DNA of 64,000 bases, from positions 399,231 through 463,230 of the forward strand of contig ML133442.1 of the NCBI GenBank assembly GCA_003864495.1, read 5' to 3'. The notes under the pieces were generated by a model. The model did not search any database. It was not told where the DNA came from and saw nothing but the letters and a program-made list of their open reading frames with translations. The translations under genes and the position numbers were made by a program. This DNA comes from Nemopilema nomurai (taxonomy: Eukaryota > Cnidaria > Scyphozoa > Rhizostomeae > Rhizostomatidae). Positions 14,101-45,464 of the stretch are shown in pieces; position 1 is the first letter of the stretch; every line of letters begins with the position of its first letter.

Positions 14101-15055
14101 GAAAAACAGAAGCCTGGCTCTAATCTCGCCTTAGTTCTCGCCACAAATTTCTTTCATTAATTTCTTTATTTTATAATTCTCAAGTCTCGTGCTCTATTCT
14201 TCACCGCAATTGATTTTATTTATTTCCGAGTACAAAACTCGCTTTGTATCATGATACAAAAACAGGTTTCCCGTGAAATTTTTTGCGACTACACATTGGC
14301 GAATTTGTAGCGTGCAGTTAGAAGATTGCGTTACACTGTGATGTTGGTACAGACAAAATTACGTGGCGCCATGTACAAGCTGACTATTGAACAGGGGTCT
14401 TTTTCTGCTGGAGGCTTGAGCTTCTAGCGAATTACAGTCGACTTGGGCAATCAAGAACCCTCGGGGGACATTCACTTCTTAAATACTCCAATCAGCTCAT
14501 TCGTGTTTTGCGAATAAAGTTGGGCTTTCAGTCAAGAGTCCGATTTCGGAGATGTAATATCGAAATCTGGGGGTTCTTTACCCCAAGGATACTGCATCTG
14601 AAACTTTGGCAATTGATTGATGATTTTTTGGCACGCTTGCTTATAATCAATTTGGCATTAGGTGTTCTCTTTGTCTGCATATGAAACCACAATATATTTT
14701 GCCGGCAAGAGAATTTGATTATTCTTTGATATGGCGAGAAGTTGGAGCGTCATAAAAAGCTATTGAAATCACTGGAGCGCACTTGAAAAACTCAAGCACA
14801 AGACGTGTCTTTATAAAAACTTCAGAGCAAGATGAATTCCAGCTGATATAGCCGCACCTGGCTGGCGAAACATCGAAAAGAAATTAAAAGTAAAATATAC
14901 GTATACTTAAAAAACTAAAATTCAATAAAATAATATAAATATCGCGAAATAGTTTCAAAAAACCCAAGACTTAGCACTGGCTACTTCAAAAACTGGACTT
15001 GAAAGTAGAAAGACAGGGAATTACCCCTTGCGAGTTATGAGAGAGAAAAACTCAC

Positions 15056-15223
15056 CTGGTGCAAGGGGGTTGAATCCAGTTGGCTGCAGCGAAGGAGGGT
15101 GCAGCTCAGCGAAGGGCATGCCCGACCGAAAGCCGTCCATCGGGCCCAGTTCTCCGAACCTCGTTGGGAATCCAAAATGGTCGAATCCAGGCTGGTCACG
15201 GTCATCTGTCCGAGCTCGGTGTC
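15056..15223 (-). CDS. Runx: Runx coding exon 3: linker after the Runt domain
   Basis: A 168-bp exon (2 bases + 55 codons + 1 base) isolated between very large introns. The split codon A|GA restores the Arg after EPR, giving EPRRHRARTDDRD, which parallels vertebrate EPRRHRQKLDD, the basic tail of the Runt domain that in vertebrates carries the nuclear localisation signal. The remainder is Pro/Phe/Gly-rich (GFDHFGFPTRF, HPPSLQPTGFNPLAP) and probably disordered. The acceptor is cccttcttctgcgcag and the donor CACCAG|gtgagt. Open frames on the opposite strand here (15028-15407) are shadows. The exon is symmetric and could be a cassette exon. Confidence 0.92.
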
Positions 15224-33480
<18,257 letters not shown>

Positions 33481-36400
33481 GGTGAATTATCGGATGAATT
33501 CCTATACACGCTTATGTATTATACTGACGAGCCAAGGTCATGCGAAACCGGGGGGCCAGACCTGCTCGTGTTACAGACCCAGTTATTCGTAATTTGCTTT
33601 CAGCAATTATCACCAGCTGAATTTCGGAACAACCACAAACCCTAAGCCCATAATAGCTATAAATTTATGTTTATCGAACTTGAGGGGAGACCCGCGTCGT
33701 ATCAAACAATTCATTTGTTAAATTGAGAACCTCGGCAAACCACATTTGTCAAGTGCGCCAAATTCAACCGTTTAGAGCACACATGCCAAGCAAAAAGTTC
33801 CCAGCCAGGCGAGAGCGAAGGCAGGGGTTGGACAGTGGAGCAGAACAAAGATTGGACACGAGTTCAATAAGCGTCGGGGAATGGCAACTATTCCAAACAT
33901 ATGCTCGACCGACTGAAGTTGGTAACCTTTGGGTCAAAAAACACACAGTAACATTACGTGTTGGACAAGGAACATTCAAACAAACGAATCCTCTATATTG
34001 TCAGAAACGCTGCTCGTAATGCCATTTCGTCTTGTAAAAGTGTCAACCTGATCCCAATTTAAACCAAATAATTATTCTGCAGTCTCAACGACAAGTTTGC
34101 AATACCTTTTTCTAAGACGTACGGGGTCGTTAAACAGTTCGGTGAGATCATTTTACGCACTAATTACTACGGGTGCATTGCCTTTGCCTTATCGAGAAAA
34201 AAACGGATAAGGAACTAGTCACAGCAAATTACACTTCAAAACAATGTTATGTTTATTTGCGAGCTGCAAGCAATTGATGATCAAATAAAGAGTGTGAGAA
34301 TATTCTGCACAAACGGATATGCAAACCGATAAAGCATTTACTTTTCGTAAAATTATGATCTTGGTTACACTAACTTTCAGACTTGAAGCAAATAATTTGT
34401 TTTAACTTCAAATAAATCATTCAGTTTCTATTTCTTTTAAATTCGCAAACTGTTTTTCAAAACGTACACAATAAACGCAATGAACAATGAACTTATTTCT
34501 AATAAAAATTGAAATTGCTTTCAGGAGCCTTTTCAAAAACCTAGAAGCAATCAGGAGACGACAAAACTCGACAAAACCTTGTTTGACTGCCGTGAGAGGG
34601 CAAAGCCTATCAATTGCTCCAGGCACGACTTGAGACAGTGAGCCAACCCCCAAACAAGGCTTGTGACATCGGCTCTAAGAGCGAATTAAATGGATTATAG
34701 CCTCGGGGTTGCGTTTTTCGTCAATTGTAATTGTTTAAATAGCGTGTATGTAATATTCATTGGAGAACAAGGACCGATGACTATGCAAGCGAGCTGTTTG
34801 TGCAAAATAGGATTGCCTACACAAAGTTGACCAATGGATTCTTAACATGCCACGTTTACTTTCCCGCATCACTCTTAAGCAGACACCAATGTTCCCTGAA
34901 CCTTTGCAAATGAAGTTTGCACTTATATGGGGTAGAGTTCAGCAATCCCCCCCTCCTTTAAACTGATTATATACATGGCAACATCAAGAAATCCAAAAAG
35001 ACCTTAGATTAGGTATAAACAATTTGAATAAGTATCATTTGAAAGCAAGTGATCACCATGTGGAGTAAATATTTACTACGTATTTGAAACTTCAATTTGC
35101 CTCTGAGAGCCCAGTAGCACAATGAAGCCGTCCACCATTTCTGGTTATTCCACGTTATTGTGCTTTGGCAGAGCAGCACGGCATGAGTATTGGCCTAAAA
35201 CAGTATTCCCACAAATTTGATACCTGCATTTTAGAAACTCTTCGGATACATGTATCGATAAATTGTTGTGTATGATCACTTTACTATCAACAGGCAAGAA
35301 CTGTCCATTTATTGAATTCGAGAAAAGCTAAAAGCATCAGAAGTCAAGACCCTACCATGTACCTAAAAATCACAAAATTAGAATGAATGTAATGTTTTGC
35401 GAGCAGCGTTTACCCCAAGCCCTTGCCCCCATTGCCCCGCTAATGATAGGCAAGCACAATGACCAGCGCTTCTTTTCGCTAATGTTGTAAAAATTGTTGG
35501 TTAAAATGTCACACCGCGTTTGTTGTTTTGCAAAACCATGGTTTTCTAGTGGGCCCCAGCCGATTTTGATGGCTCATCGGAGACCAACGAAAATAAACTT
35601 TCTATTAAATTGTTGGGACCAGAATCTTATAGTGGTCGTCGATCAATCTTATAATTAGATCAGATGCATTGTCTTGATTGCAAAATACTGTCTGTCACAT
35701 TCTGATGCAAATGTGATTTGGCTCCCGGCAAAAAGTTGGTCAGAAGCACAAATTTCACTGAAAAATTTGTGAGGTTGCAACAAATTAGCGCTGTGGAATC
35801 TCCAGCATTCAGTGGAAACAGAGAAGAACGGCAACAAAGTATTTTCTTTTGAATGGAAAAGTCAGTTAAAGAATCAAAATTCATTGTCACCAACAATTAT
35901 ATAGTATCTGCAAAATTTGGTCCAGACAAAAAGCAAACTCGATGCGACAAAAAAGTGGGTCTCCAAGAAAACCAAACATTTGCGACTAGAAGAAGGTCGG
36001 AACCAAGAGTTGGGTGTTTTATATTCTCTCTCTGTGTACCCACAACTCTATCGTCTGAACTCACCCACTTCAAGCCATCTCTGTGTACCCACAAAAGAGC
36101 ATTGAGTTGACTTACTGATCTGACAAGATCAGCCCAGCAGAAGCCTCAACATGAATACGAGGATTAGAAAACGTCGCAAGATCTTGAGAACAGAGGTGCA
36201 GTAGAGAAACTTGGAATCAATGGTAATAGAAAGGGATAATGGTATTGACCTCTAGCACCCGGCGTTTCTGCAAGTAGGTAGCATTTGATTGGAAATTCTA
36301 GTAAGATAGAAAATAACAATTCACAGCAACTTGGAACAGAGATCAATGCATCATACTGAACTTCACTCAGGCACGTGTGGCTATAACAGTAGTGACCCCA

Positions 36401-39400
36401 GAGCCTAGTTATGAAGTCCAGGACAGTGGAAGGCTCCATCTGTGCAATAAAGGACGGCTAGCCCAAAGGCATAGTGGGGCGCAGCCACACTAGCGGAGAC
36501 TGAGCCAAAACCCAGAGACAATCTTGCCTAAAGATACCCAGATCGTGAGAATAGTGAGACCCTGTCACCAATTCGCGCAGCTAGTTGACAACATGCATCC
36601 TCTTTAAAGCAGCCATTCTTACCAGAGGCTTTATTTCAAAAAGATTCCATTTGTCATTTGATGAAATCCCAGGTACAAGCGGGATTAGGTCCATGATTTT
36701 AGCAACAAAAGTTTTGTTAATAGCTCTTTAATCAAGAGCGTCTGCTTAAATTCTAACATCAACAGATAAGATTAGGTTTGGTTGTTCGAAGGATCAGAAA
36801 CCTGAGTCGAGGCCCAGACCTTGATTAATGGTTAAATAAAGCACCAGCCTGTGTTAATGAAACATTGCAACATAATACAATAAAAACAAGCCACTAAACA
36901 TTGCAGGAGAGAGTATTAGTCGCCGGAAAGGGATCGGTTTGGAAAGATAGGTAAGGGCTCGTGTAGATGTGCGCCACACATTGAGCAACCTGTAATGAAT
37001 GCTAGAGGGGATGCCCATGAGTGTAGGCACTGCACCCTTGCAACGCTCTTTAACAACGTCCAGTCACTTACGAAGTCTTGGAAAAAGCATTTGAGCAGAA
37101 CTAGAACCTCAATTAGGAGTTTCTCAGCAGCACGAATAGAAATTTGAAGAAGGAGAGGAGACATAATTTGATTCAAACAAAGCGATCCTGAGTCAGTCGT
37201 CATAAGAAAGATGATACCATGATATCACGTTTTGACGACATTTCAAAGTAAGATGAGGCAAGATTTTCGTACACCTAATTCTCTCCAATGAGCACGTACA
37301 GGCGCTGACGTAAAAACGGGGCAAGGTCTCGTGGTACGACAGGACCCTTTTAGATCTGGTTCACAGAACCAAATGCATAAATGACAAGTGTTATTTGGCA
37401 ATTGATTGAAAATTAAAGTTCAGGCGAAAAGGTACACAACAATTTAGATACTTTTATGCATTCAAACTTGACATAATAGTACCTGAGCTTCACTCAGCAG
37501 CATAAAATTAAACTTAAAAGAAATAAAAAGTTACAAAGTAAGTACAACAATAAACTTGGATACAGGCATATTAAGTTGGATTAGACAGATTTTATTGCAA
37601 TTTTCTAGGCCAACTTTTCTACACCCAAAATGACATCCATCCCACAACGTGTTTATCGATCATCTTTCTGTAGACGAAGCTTCGCTAAAAATCATTTTGT
37701 AAATTAAGCGTAACATCTATAGTGCCTAACATACTTAACATTATATTCACTTGCTTCTTGGACCAAAACCATCAGAGTTCTGCCTCTTAATTTCTTTCCC
37801 AATGTTTGAGATATCGACGGTTAGTGGGTACAATGTAACGGTTGTACACCAAGAAACGATGGGTTCATGACAATTTTGCTTCACACATAGGTTCCAGGGA
37901 ACATTGCCAATGCGAGGCCTACACAGGAGAAGGGGGTCGGCACATGGGGGCAAAATGCTCTAAAATGGTTTTTGAAAGAGCTTCTTACATGTTTAATCTT
38001 CATTTTCCACCACTCTTTAACCATACATAATTTTATAATAGTTAGCTTGTCGTAACTGCTTCCAAAACAAACTTCAAGACTCCTCAACTAGAATGATAGT
38101 GGAATGAGAGACTAAAATCGGGCATTCTCATCTTTTCCACATCATCAACAAGATATCACTTTGTATTGCAATAAACAGCTCTGACCTCCTTCCGTAAAAA
38201 TACAAAATATGAAATAGAGGTCTTACGAGGCTTTCACCGAATCACATATGGGAGCAGAGTGGAGAGGGGTTAAAGCTTTCCTTTCAATTCTTCCAAGAGC
38301 CTAGACGATTGTGACATTTATTGAAGTCATTAGCATTATTGATAGCAGAGATCAGAGGTGCAGAATGGCCGCCAAGATCATTCTACACCAGAAGAAAAGG
38401 ACTACTCTTGACGGCTGGACTGAAACAAAAACCCTTCTGTACAGATAGAAAGAATAATAGAAGATTATAAGAATAATCTAGAGCATTGGAGCAAGTCTCC
38501 AAGTCTTAATTATTGCAGATTGATAAATCAATTTCTTTGTAGTGCTATAATAATAATTTACATCTCTAAAATTCCTATAAAAGATTATGAAAATCTCGTT
38601 ACTTTATGTTAATTTTCATCTATGTTTAGGGTAGAAAAGAGACTTTGGGGTCAGCGCGCATCTAATGAATTGAAAATCTGATTCCTGCAAACAGAACAGA
38701 CAGTTGGTGATAGGTGAAGCCTAAAACAAGGGAAGGCCCCAACGTAAGCTCGTGTTCTTGCCATGCAGCTGCCTCTTCTAACCCAGATCACTACATAAGA
38801 ATGTTCTTAATTGGCTTGGTAAAATGAACTTGAGTTTGATTCCAGGAAAAGGCGTTGGCAGTAACATTTCCATTGTCCTTCCCAAATAAACCGTTAAGTA
38901 GGCTGTAAAGTTTTTGAGGATTTGTCACTTCTCAGACATCAACTTCCTATCACTGTTGGGGGGGGGGGCAATCTTGAACCCTACACCCTACAATCTTGAA
39001 AGCATTTTTTTAACACTCTTCAAAATCAATGGTAATTTAGATTTGTATGGTCTTTCAAATTTTCACCCCCTCTCCCTATCAATAATGTTCCTTTGAACAA
39101 AATTTCAAGTAAGTTTTAGAGACGCAACATTTGAGCTATTTCCTCGTTTACATATGTGCGACAAAATACCTCCCATTAGTCCGCGATGGACGTATCTGCA
39201 AATAGCGTTGACGGGCACTCCCCCATAGCTCCTAATATAGAATGCTGAATCACACAGTTAGGCAGAATCAGCCCCACCCAGTAAACAAAGGCCATGATCA
39301 CCTTTATGAATCTGACTGCTAATGGGGTCAATTGTGCGACCCCTAATATTCCGGGTCCTCATTGCCAAGAAACAAGTGCATTCTTTCTTTAGGTGTCCGA

Positions 39401-39610
39401 ATAAATAGCCACGATTATCCCTTTTTGGGTGAATAACTTTTCTGATCAGATAATGACTAAGACATGCTTAAATATGACGGGCCAGCGTGGGTTTTAGAAG
39501 TGATCATAGTGACAAAAGGGCGTGTGCAGTGAGTCAGTGATACAAGTCTTTGTAATGATCAATTTTGAAAGTTAACGCCCCTGGGCTACTACACATCATA
39601 TTATGTTGCA

Positions 39611-39778
39611 TTTATTGATTGGTAATCATTGCTTGTTATTTATTGATTGGTAATCATTGCTTGTTATTTATTGATTGGTAATCATTGCTTGTTATTTATT
39701 GATTGGTAATCATTGCTTGTTATTTATTGATTGGTGATCATTGCTTGTTATTTATTGATTGATAATCATTGCTTGTTA
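39611..39778. repeat. 28-bp tandem repeat, six copies
   Basis: Six full copies of a 28-base unit built around ATTGATTGGTAATCATTG, 168 bases in all. The first four copies are near-identical, the fifth has a G in place of A (GGTGATC) and the sixth has GATAATC. The homogeneity suggests recent amplification. Each unit holds ATTGG (an inverted CCAAT) and a TGATTG core of the type bound by PBX/TALE homeoproteins. Function is not shown. Confidence 0.95.
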
Positions 39779-42700
39779 TTTCAAGTACTCTCAATGCTTT
39801 GCTTTCCTTGAGTGTAGGGTAGAATTGGAAGTATGAAACCGGAGTCTTCTTCCGTCCTGACAATGAGACGTGGCTACAATGCTTGTACTAAACTATGACA
39901 GCTAATTAAATCATAAAACAGACATATAGCACTTGAACGTCAGAAAACGGGTTTCAGAAAGCTTTTTGTATAAAAAACTTTAACAATAGCAACATTTGAT
40001 TCACATAAAAACCTGTCTATAGATTTCTTGCTGAATTAATTAGAATAATCAGACAACTCCAGAGAATTATAGAAGCATTTCTTCTCCTAATATTCTCAAT
40101 ACGAAAAGGGGCTTTTAATCTAAGCTTGAATGCCTGTAAATTAATAGAATAAGAATAAGTCAATAGTCACCCTAAATATCTATCGCAGGGTTAACGTACG
40201 AAAATATTCATTTGCCTTTGTCATAATCATGTGCACACATTGATGAATGCTGACCGTTATTAATAAACCATCGTCTGAAAAATATCATGAAAGGTCAAGA
40301 GAGGTGACGATGTAGAAACCACTGGCTTTACTTCAGTCTGTAATTCCCTCAAGCAGGACGACAGAAAACTTGCTTCGATAAAAAGGAAACAGCATTAAAA
40401 AAGAGTTGATGCATAAAGATGGTTTGAGCTTTCAACAAAAAGCATGGCATTGCTTTACAAGAGATTGAAGTATGAAAAGCACAAGGCAAAGAGATTCCTG
40501 TTTCATCTATTAAACTTGATTTGATTCTTTATCGTTCCTCATACTTTGCACCCACATTTATTTGAACCGGTTTTGGGAATGATTCGATGTTTTAGCCCGG
40601 GACAGAATGTTCACAGGATGTGCATGCTATACCACAGTCTCAATTAACTTCCGAGAAAATAAGGGTGTTGTTTGCTCGAAAAAAGACCATTGATTCAATA
40701 AAGTCTCACTTAGATATAGATCACTTGTCAATTCCGCTTCTTAATATGAAAACAAAACCAAGTTGCACCCTAGAAAACAAAGTAGATGACAAAGGCGGAG
40801 AAATTTTATGAACATCATGAGAAAAACCAGTGGACGAGTACAACATTGAGTTTTTTGCACGAATCTGACCAATGTGTCAAAGGCATTGTGATTTAATGGG
40901 CCTCTTAACAAAGCAATGTTTGGGACAGCTAAAGATGAATGGGAGTTTGTGACCAAAAATTGGTACAATGTAAGACATCTTGAGCTGTAGCCTCATATCC
41001 AAAGTGACAAGATCGCATATGAGTCAACTTCCTTTGTCCAATCACAACACCTCCTCGGAAAAAATATATTCCTGGTTCAAAGAAGATGTTTGAATAATCC
41101 TTGAATCATGACGCATGTCAAGATGTGTGAATTTACATTTTAATATCCAACGAAATTCGTTTGCAGGCTTATGCGAGTAGAGTTGACCTGCTAATAGCAA
41201 AGGTATTGTTTACATGACATTTGAATTGGTGAATTCCTATTAAATTTCACGCGACCCCGCTGCAGAGCATCGCAAATGAAATACGATAAACACAGAAAAG
41301 CTATTCCGAGCCTTCAATTAAACCACACGTGGACAGAGTGCAAAACTAATACATAAGCAATTTTTCCTACAGCCAGCAACATGATAGCTGAGATGGCTCT
41401 TTCAGTCAAATTACACCCTCTGTGAAGAGGCATGTGCTCTGGGGTCACTTGTAACCAGGGGCATAATTGGGCAAATTTACCATCCCACGTAAGCTCGCTA
41501 CAGATCATTGCACATGGAAACAGGGCAAATACCACTACCATCCAAAAAGAGGAACACTTTTTGCGTTATAGTTTATTTTACCACTTTCAGTCACGGGAAA
41601 TAAACAAGCCCAACGACCTTGGAAAATCCATTTCTTTTTGGGCGTGGCTGATGACGTCAACAAAGAAAAAATTCTTGTCATTTTCCTTCTGTTTTGAGTA
41701 TATTTTTCAATATGTGTTTGATCGCTTACAAGCCTTGTTTTTTCTCGTCTGTTGTTACAAACGGAATCGCGAGTTTATCACTTGTGTTAATATTAAATAA
41801 TTGTCAAAGCCAAATTAATAATATCCTCTTTGTCTCTATAATTGTTAAAAACTGTTTCCATTTTCCACCTTGTATTTGCTTTTGACCAAAGACTTGCAAA
41901 TTATCTTTTATGAAAGATGCTAACATCTTCTATAACTAGTAGTCCAATCAACGCTTGATGATCTTCTTTTAACATCAAAACAGCGTCAGTTATCTTTTTC
42001 TTCGTCTCCATTTCTATTAGCAACTTTAGTCTTCTCATTTGATAAGAAATACTGTGATCAGCACTCGTAAATCATGCGTGTCGTATATTCCCTGCTTCAC
42101 CAGCCTCTTAAAAGCCCTTGACTACATTAGCATATAATCCAACTCCAGTTGTCAGAGTTCGTGTACGCACTTTTACAAATGGTCTCAGTTGTTGTCTTGC
42201 ATGAATTTTGGCCGCTTGTGCCCAAGCTTTTTGAAGTCTAAACATCAGTACATTGACCTGACCCGTGGAACCTTTTGTTTCTAGGTGGCACATTTTCGCA
42301 GTCTACTACCTTCGGTTTCTAGAGACCACCACGAATGACTGCATACTTTTGCCCTAATCGGTTTGTCCCATTGTCACGAAAAAAGTCATAGAATGTCGGA
42401 TAATGGTCACAGTAGAATATTGAACAAATTATACTCCGACTAAAACTACAAAAAGGTCTTGCTAATTTTTTCCATTTCTTATTGACCTCTTTTCGTGCAT
42501 TTAAATTTTCATTAATCAAGATGCACTCGATATACTATGACGATGATGACACAAAAATGGTTTGTTAATGTCATTGGTCACGTGAGCACTAAGCTGCAAG
42601 CTTTCTTTTTCAGAATGGATGAAAATCAGAATGGATGAATGAAAATTCTGCTCTTTTCGGCAAAATGTAAAAGAACAATTAAAAGCTCCATTAAAAAAAT

Positions 42701-42949
42701 AGAGAGTAATAAGGCATTCAAATAGCTACCGGTAATTAATACATAAGGAAGGTAACAAAAATTGTATATTTGATGACGTCATCAGCCAAGCCAAACTACA
42801 ATGAATTCGCTAAGACCAATGGGCATATATCATCAACCATGTCTCAAGATGGTAGGGTCAATTCTATAGCAAATATTTACGTTTTTTAGATGGTAGTGGT
42901 ATTTGCCCCGCCTAACGGGTCAACACAAAGGGTGGTGCAGTAGATACTT

Positions 42950-43003
42950 GACAGGATGTAGATGACAGGATGTAGATGACAGAATGAAGATGACTGGATG
43001 ATG
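42950..43003. repeat. 14-bp tandem repeat, about four copies
   Basis: Units GACAGGATGTAGAT (two exact), then one with two changes and one decayed partial copy. A separate family from the other 14-bp arrays in the window. Confidence 0.8.
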
Positions 43004-43858
43004 GAGCCAAGCAACTATGATGAGGTCTTTATAGCTCAGTGCTTCAATCTCTGCTAAAAGTCTTGAATCACTTGCTCGAATTTACAACTTGCAGACGCTG
43101 CAAAATCCCTTCCCTCCTCAAAGAATGTTGTGTAGCGTGAAAGTGAATAATCCTACAAACAGAAATGGTAAATTCGGTGTTCCAACTACTTTTTTCAGAG
43201 ATTGCACAACGACAAAAAGAAATTTCTTAAAGAAAACGTGAACCTTTTAAAATTCAAATGCCTTCGCTAGATGCAAGCTTTGTGCTACCGAATGTGAATT
43301 TTACAGTTTTGCTCTTTTTGTTGGCATTGGATTGAAACACCATTTAGTTAGAAACTTGCAGGATGATTCAAGAAAACAAGGCTTCGGGCGCAGCAAAGCA
43401 GAATACTTGGAAAAATTCTGTGCAAAAGGTCCTGATTATGTGCCAAAGGCAGAAATTGACCTAGAACATTGATTTAGACCCGCATAATTTTGTGCATAGA
43501 TCACGTAGGATAAAACTTGATGAAAGAAGAATCGCGCTAGCAATGAATCTTTAGAAATTCCCAAGCCACACCAAGCCGATACTTGGGATGAATAATTCCA
43601 GGCGACCTCTCACACTGGCCCGCTTCTGGTCACAGATTGGTCTGGGTTTCGCCACAACTAGACCGATATCCGCAGCTTCCAATTTGTGATCCGCTAAGAA
43701 TGGTGGCAGGGTGCACATCTACAAACTGCAGTCTTCTTAGCCAAATTAGAAAAGAGAAAGGCTTCGAAGTGTGCCACATTTTTCGGTTAAAAAGTTCTCT
43801 GAAAAAATCATTGATATGATATGTCCCATGTTTTGTAAGCTAGTAATTATAACCATCT

Positions 43859-43893
43859 AATTAGGCATATACATGTAGGGATATGCCTTAATT
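43859..43893. repeat. Short palindromic hairpin
   Basis: AATTAGGCATAT (43859-43870), ten bases, then ATATGCCTTAATT (43881-43893). The arms pair throughout except for one bulged base. It could be the core of a small decayed inverted-repeat element. Confidence 0.5.
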
Positions 43894-45464
43894 GGCGAAG
43901 ATATTATTGAGAGGGCCCTATAAATGTCACTGTTGTTAAAGCTCCTAGAAACCTTCTATATGCGATACTTTATTCAATAAGTAAGAAAAAGGTTTGGCAA
44001 GAAAAAGAACAACTGACTCTGTAGAGACACGGAGGATATGTTACCCTGGGTACCAGACTATGTTTAAAATGGATCCCTACTTTGCTGGGAAAATTTGTGG
44101 AGCTAAAAATTCATTTTGCAAATAATTTTGAAGCAGAACTCTACTTTGGCAACCCATTCTCTTGTCTAAATTTTTAGATACTGTTCTCAAATAGAAATTC
44201 ATCCGTTTGCTGTCCTTTTTCGCCCTTTACGTGCAACTACGTTCAGGATAACTGTTTAGTCACAGGACGGCAAAACATTACCAAAATAACAATTGTAACA
44301 GTAACAATTCTCTAATTGCAGGGGCCGTGTATAGCTGCGAGGCTCTGTCGCACAGAAAATAGCATGAAGCATATGGTGGTGAATCAAACAGTCGTCACTT
44401 GCACTTTAGTAAACCACATGGTGATGAAGTTATTAGAGAAATTGACACCTGAAACACGATATCATGGTGATTTGGTCTGAAAACGCTAGGATATGTTGCT
44501 ACAGTACTCAAGCTACTGGAGAATTACATGCAGGAAAGTTTTTGTAAAGGGAAAAGCGCTCGATTTCTTAAGCCAAAGGAATGGTGGTGATGTGTGAGAG
44601 ATGTTCTGGGGGTCACTCTTGCTGGTCCATAGGCTGGGTCGTGGATGGCATAATCACAGATAACAAAAGGACCTGGAGAATCAATGTTAAGAAGCGAATA
44701 TGAAAAAAAAGAAGATTGGATTTCTAGTGCACCAACACTCTAATTGAAGACAAGACATGATGATTATTATTATGATTTCCTAGCTTCCAAAGCTATAGCA
44801 ACGTATATAGTAATAGATAATTCGACATGAAGTGGTTCCAGAACTCATACCACCGGCAACCTATACGATTGAAACCGGTAAACTGAAAATAACAGTACAA
44901 GGAGACTAACAAGAGAACTTCATTGTCGGTAACAACATGATGGTATGAAGCCGTGATTAGGGGTCAAGGAGGTTAAAGTGCATTTTCTCTTCCCGTTGGT
45001 ATCGATGCAGCAGCATAACAAACACATATAAGGCCATTTTGAAGCGAAAAATGAAGGCCATGAATACCAATGAAGCATAAATTGCTTCAAAAATCGGAAA
45101 ATTTTGCTTTTTACTAGTTCTACTAGTTGTTACTGGTTGTTAATGCTCCTACCATTAAAGACATCTAGAGCTTTTCTCCTACTACCCTCACCAGCGTTTG
45201 AATGCTAAAAATTTCTCGTTCTTATTGAAAAACAATGCTTTCTCTCTCCCCTGATTGAATGTTGGCGAAAAATTCTCGAAACATGTACTGACTTCGTGGG
45301 AGAGGGGGCGTTGAAATACATGTAAAGCTTCCAGTAGAAAGTTGCACTATGCCGTAACAATTCTGTCTAATTTTATTGCTATTGTTTGACTTACCTTTTT
45401 ATTGTATCAGGTTCTCCCAGTTCCATAATAAAATCTTTAGGTCAAGGAAACAGGATTTCTTACG

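Larger units (their letters stand above)
1233..15055 (-). other. Runx: Runx intron 3 (13.8 kb)
   Basis: Phase-1 intron with donor gtgagt at 15055-15050 and acceptor ag at 1234-1233. It holds an AAAC-type simple repeat (1580-1627), a hairpin (2661-2704), a degenerate TGAT-rich tract (5786-5965), a CAA repeat (7286-7323) and a 14-bp minisatellite (10876-11143). The rest is AT-rich unique DNA. Its open frames are all about 120 codons or shorter, with no family resemblance. A GC-richer block at 2130-2590 stands out from the surroundings but has no convincing reading frame. Given the size, intronic enhancers are likely but cannot be placed by eye. Confidence 0.85.
33481..45464. other. Intergenic or intronic DNA with no assigned gene
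   Basis: Twelve kilobases of AT-rich DNA upstream of Runx. It contains a six-copy 28-bp array (39611-39778), a 14-bp array (42950-43003), a small hairpin (43859-43893) and an 11-base G run (38958-38968). Open frames are at or below about 120 codons and unrecognised. The only coding-like sequences are weak minus-strand candidates at 43054-43152, 44524-44672 and 45395-45434, described as a finding. Confidence 0.6.

Noticed and set aside
41432..41800. 122-codon plus-strand frame
   Set aside because: Phe/Lys-rich low-information translation without motif; chance length.
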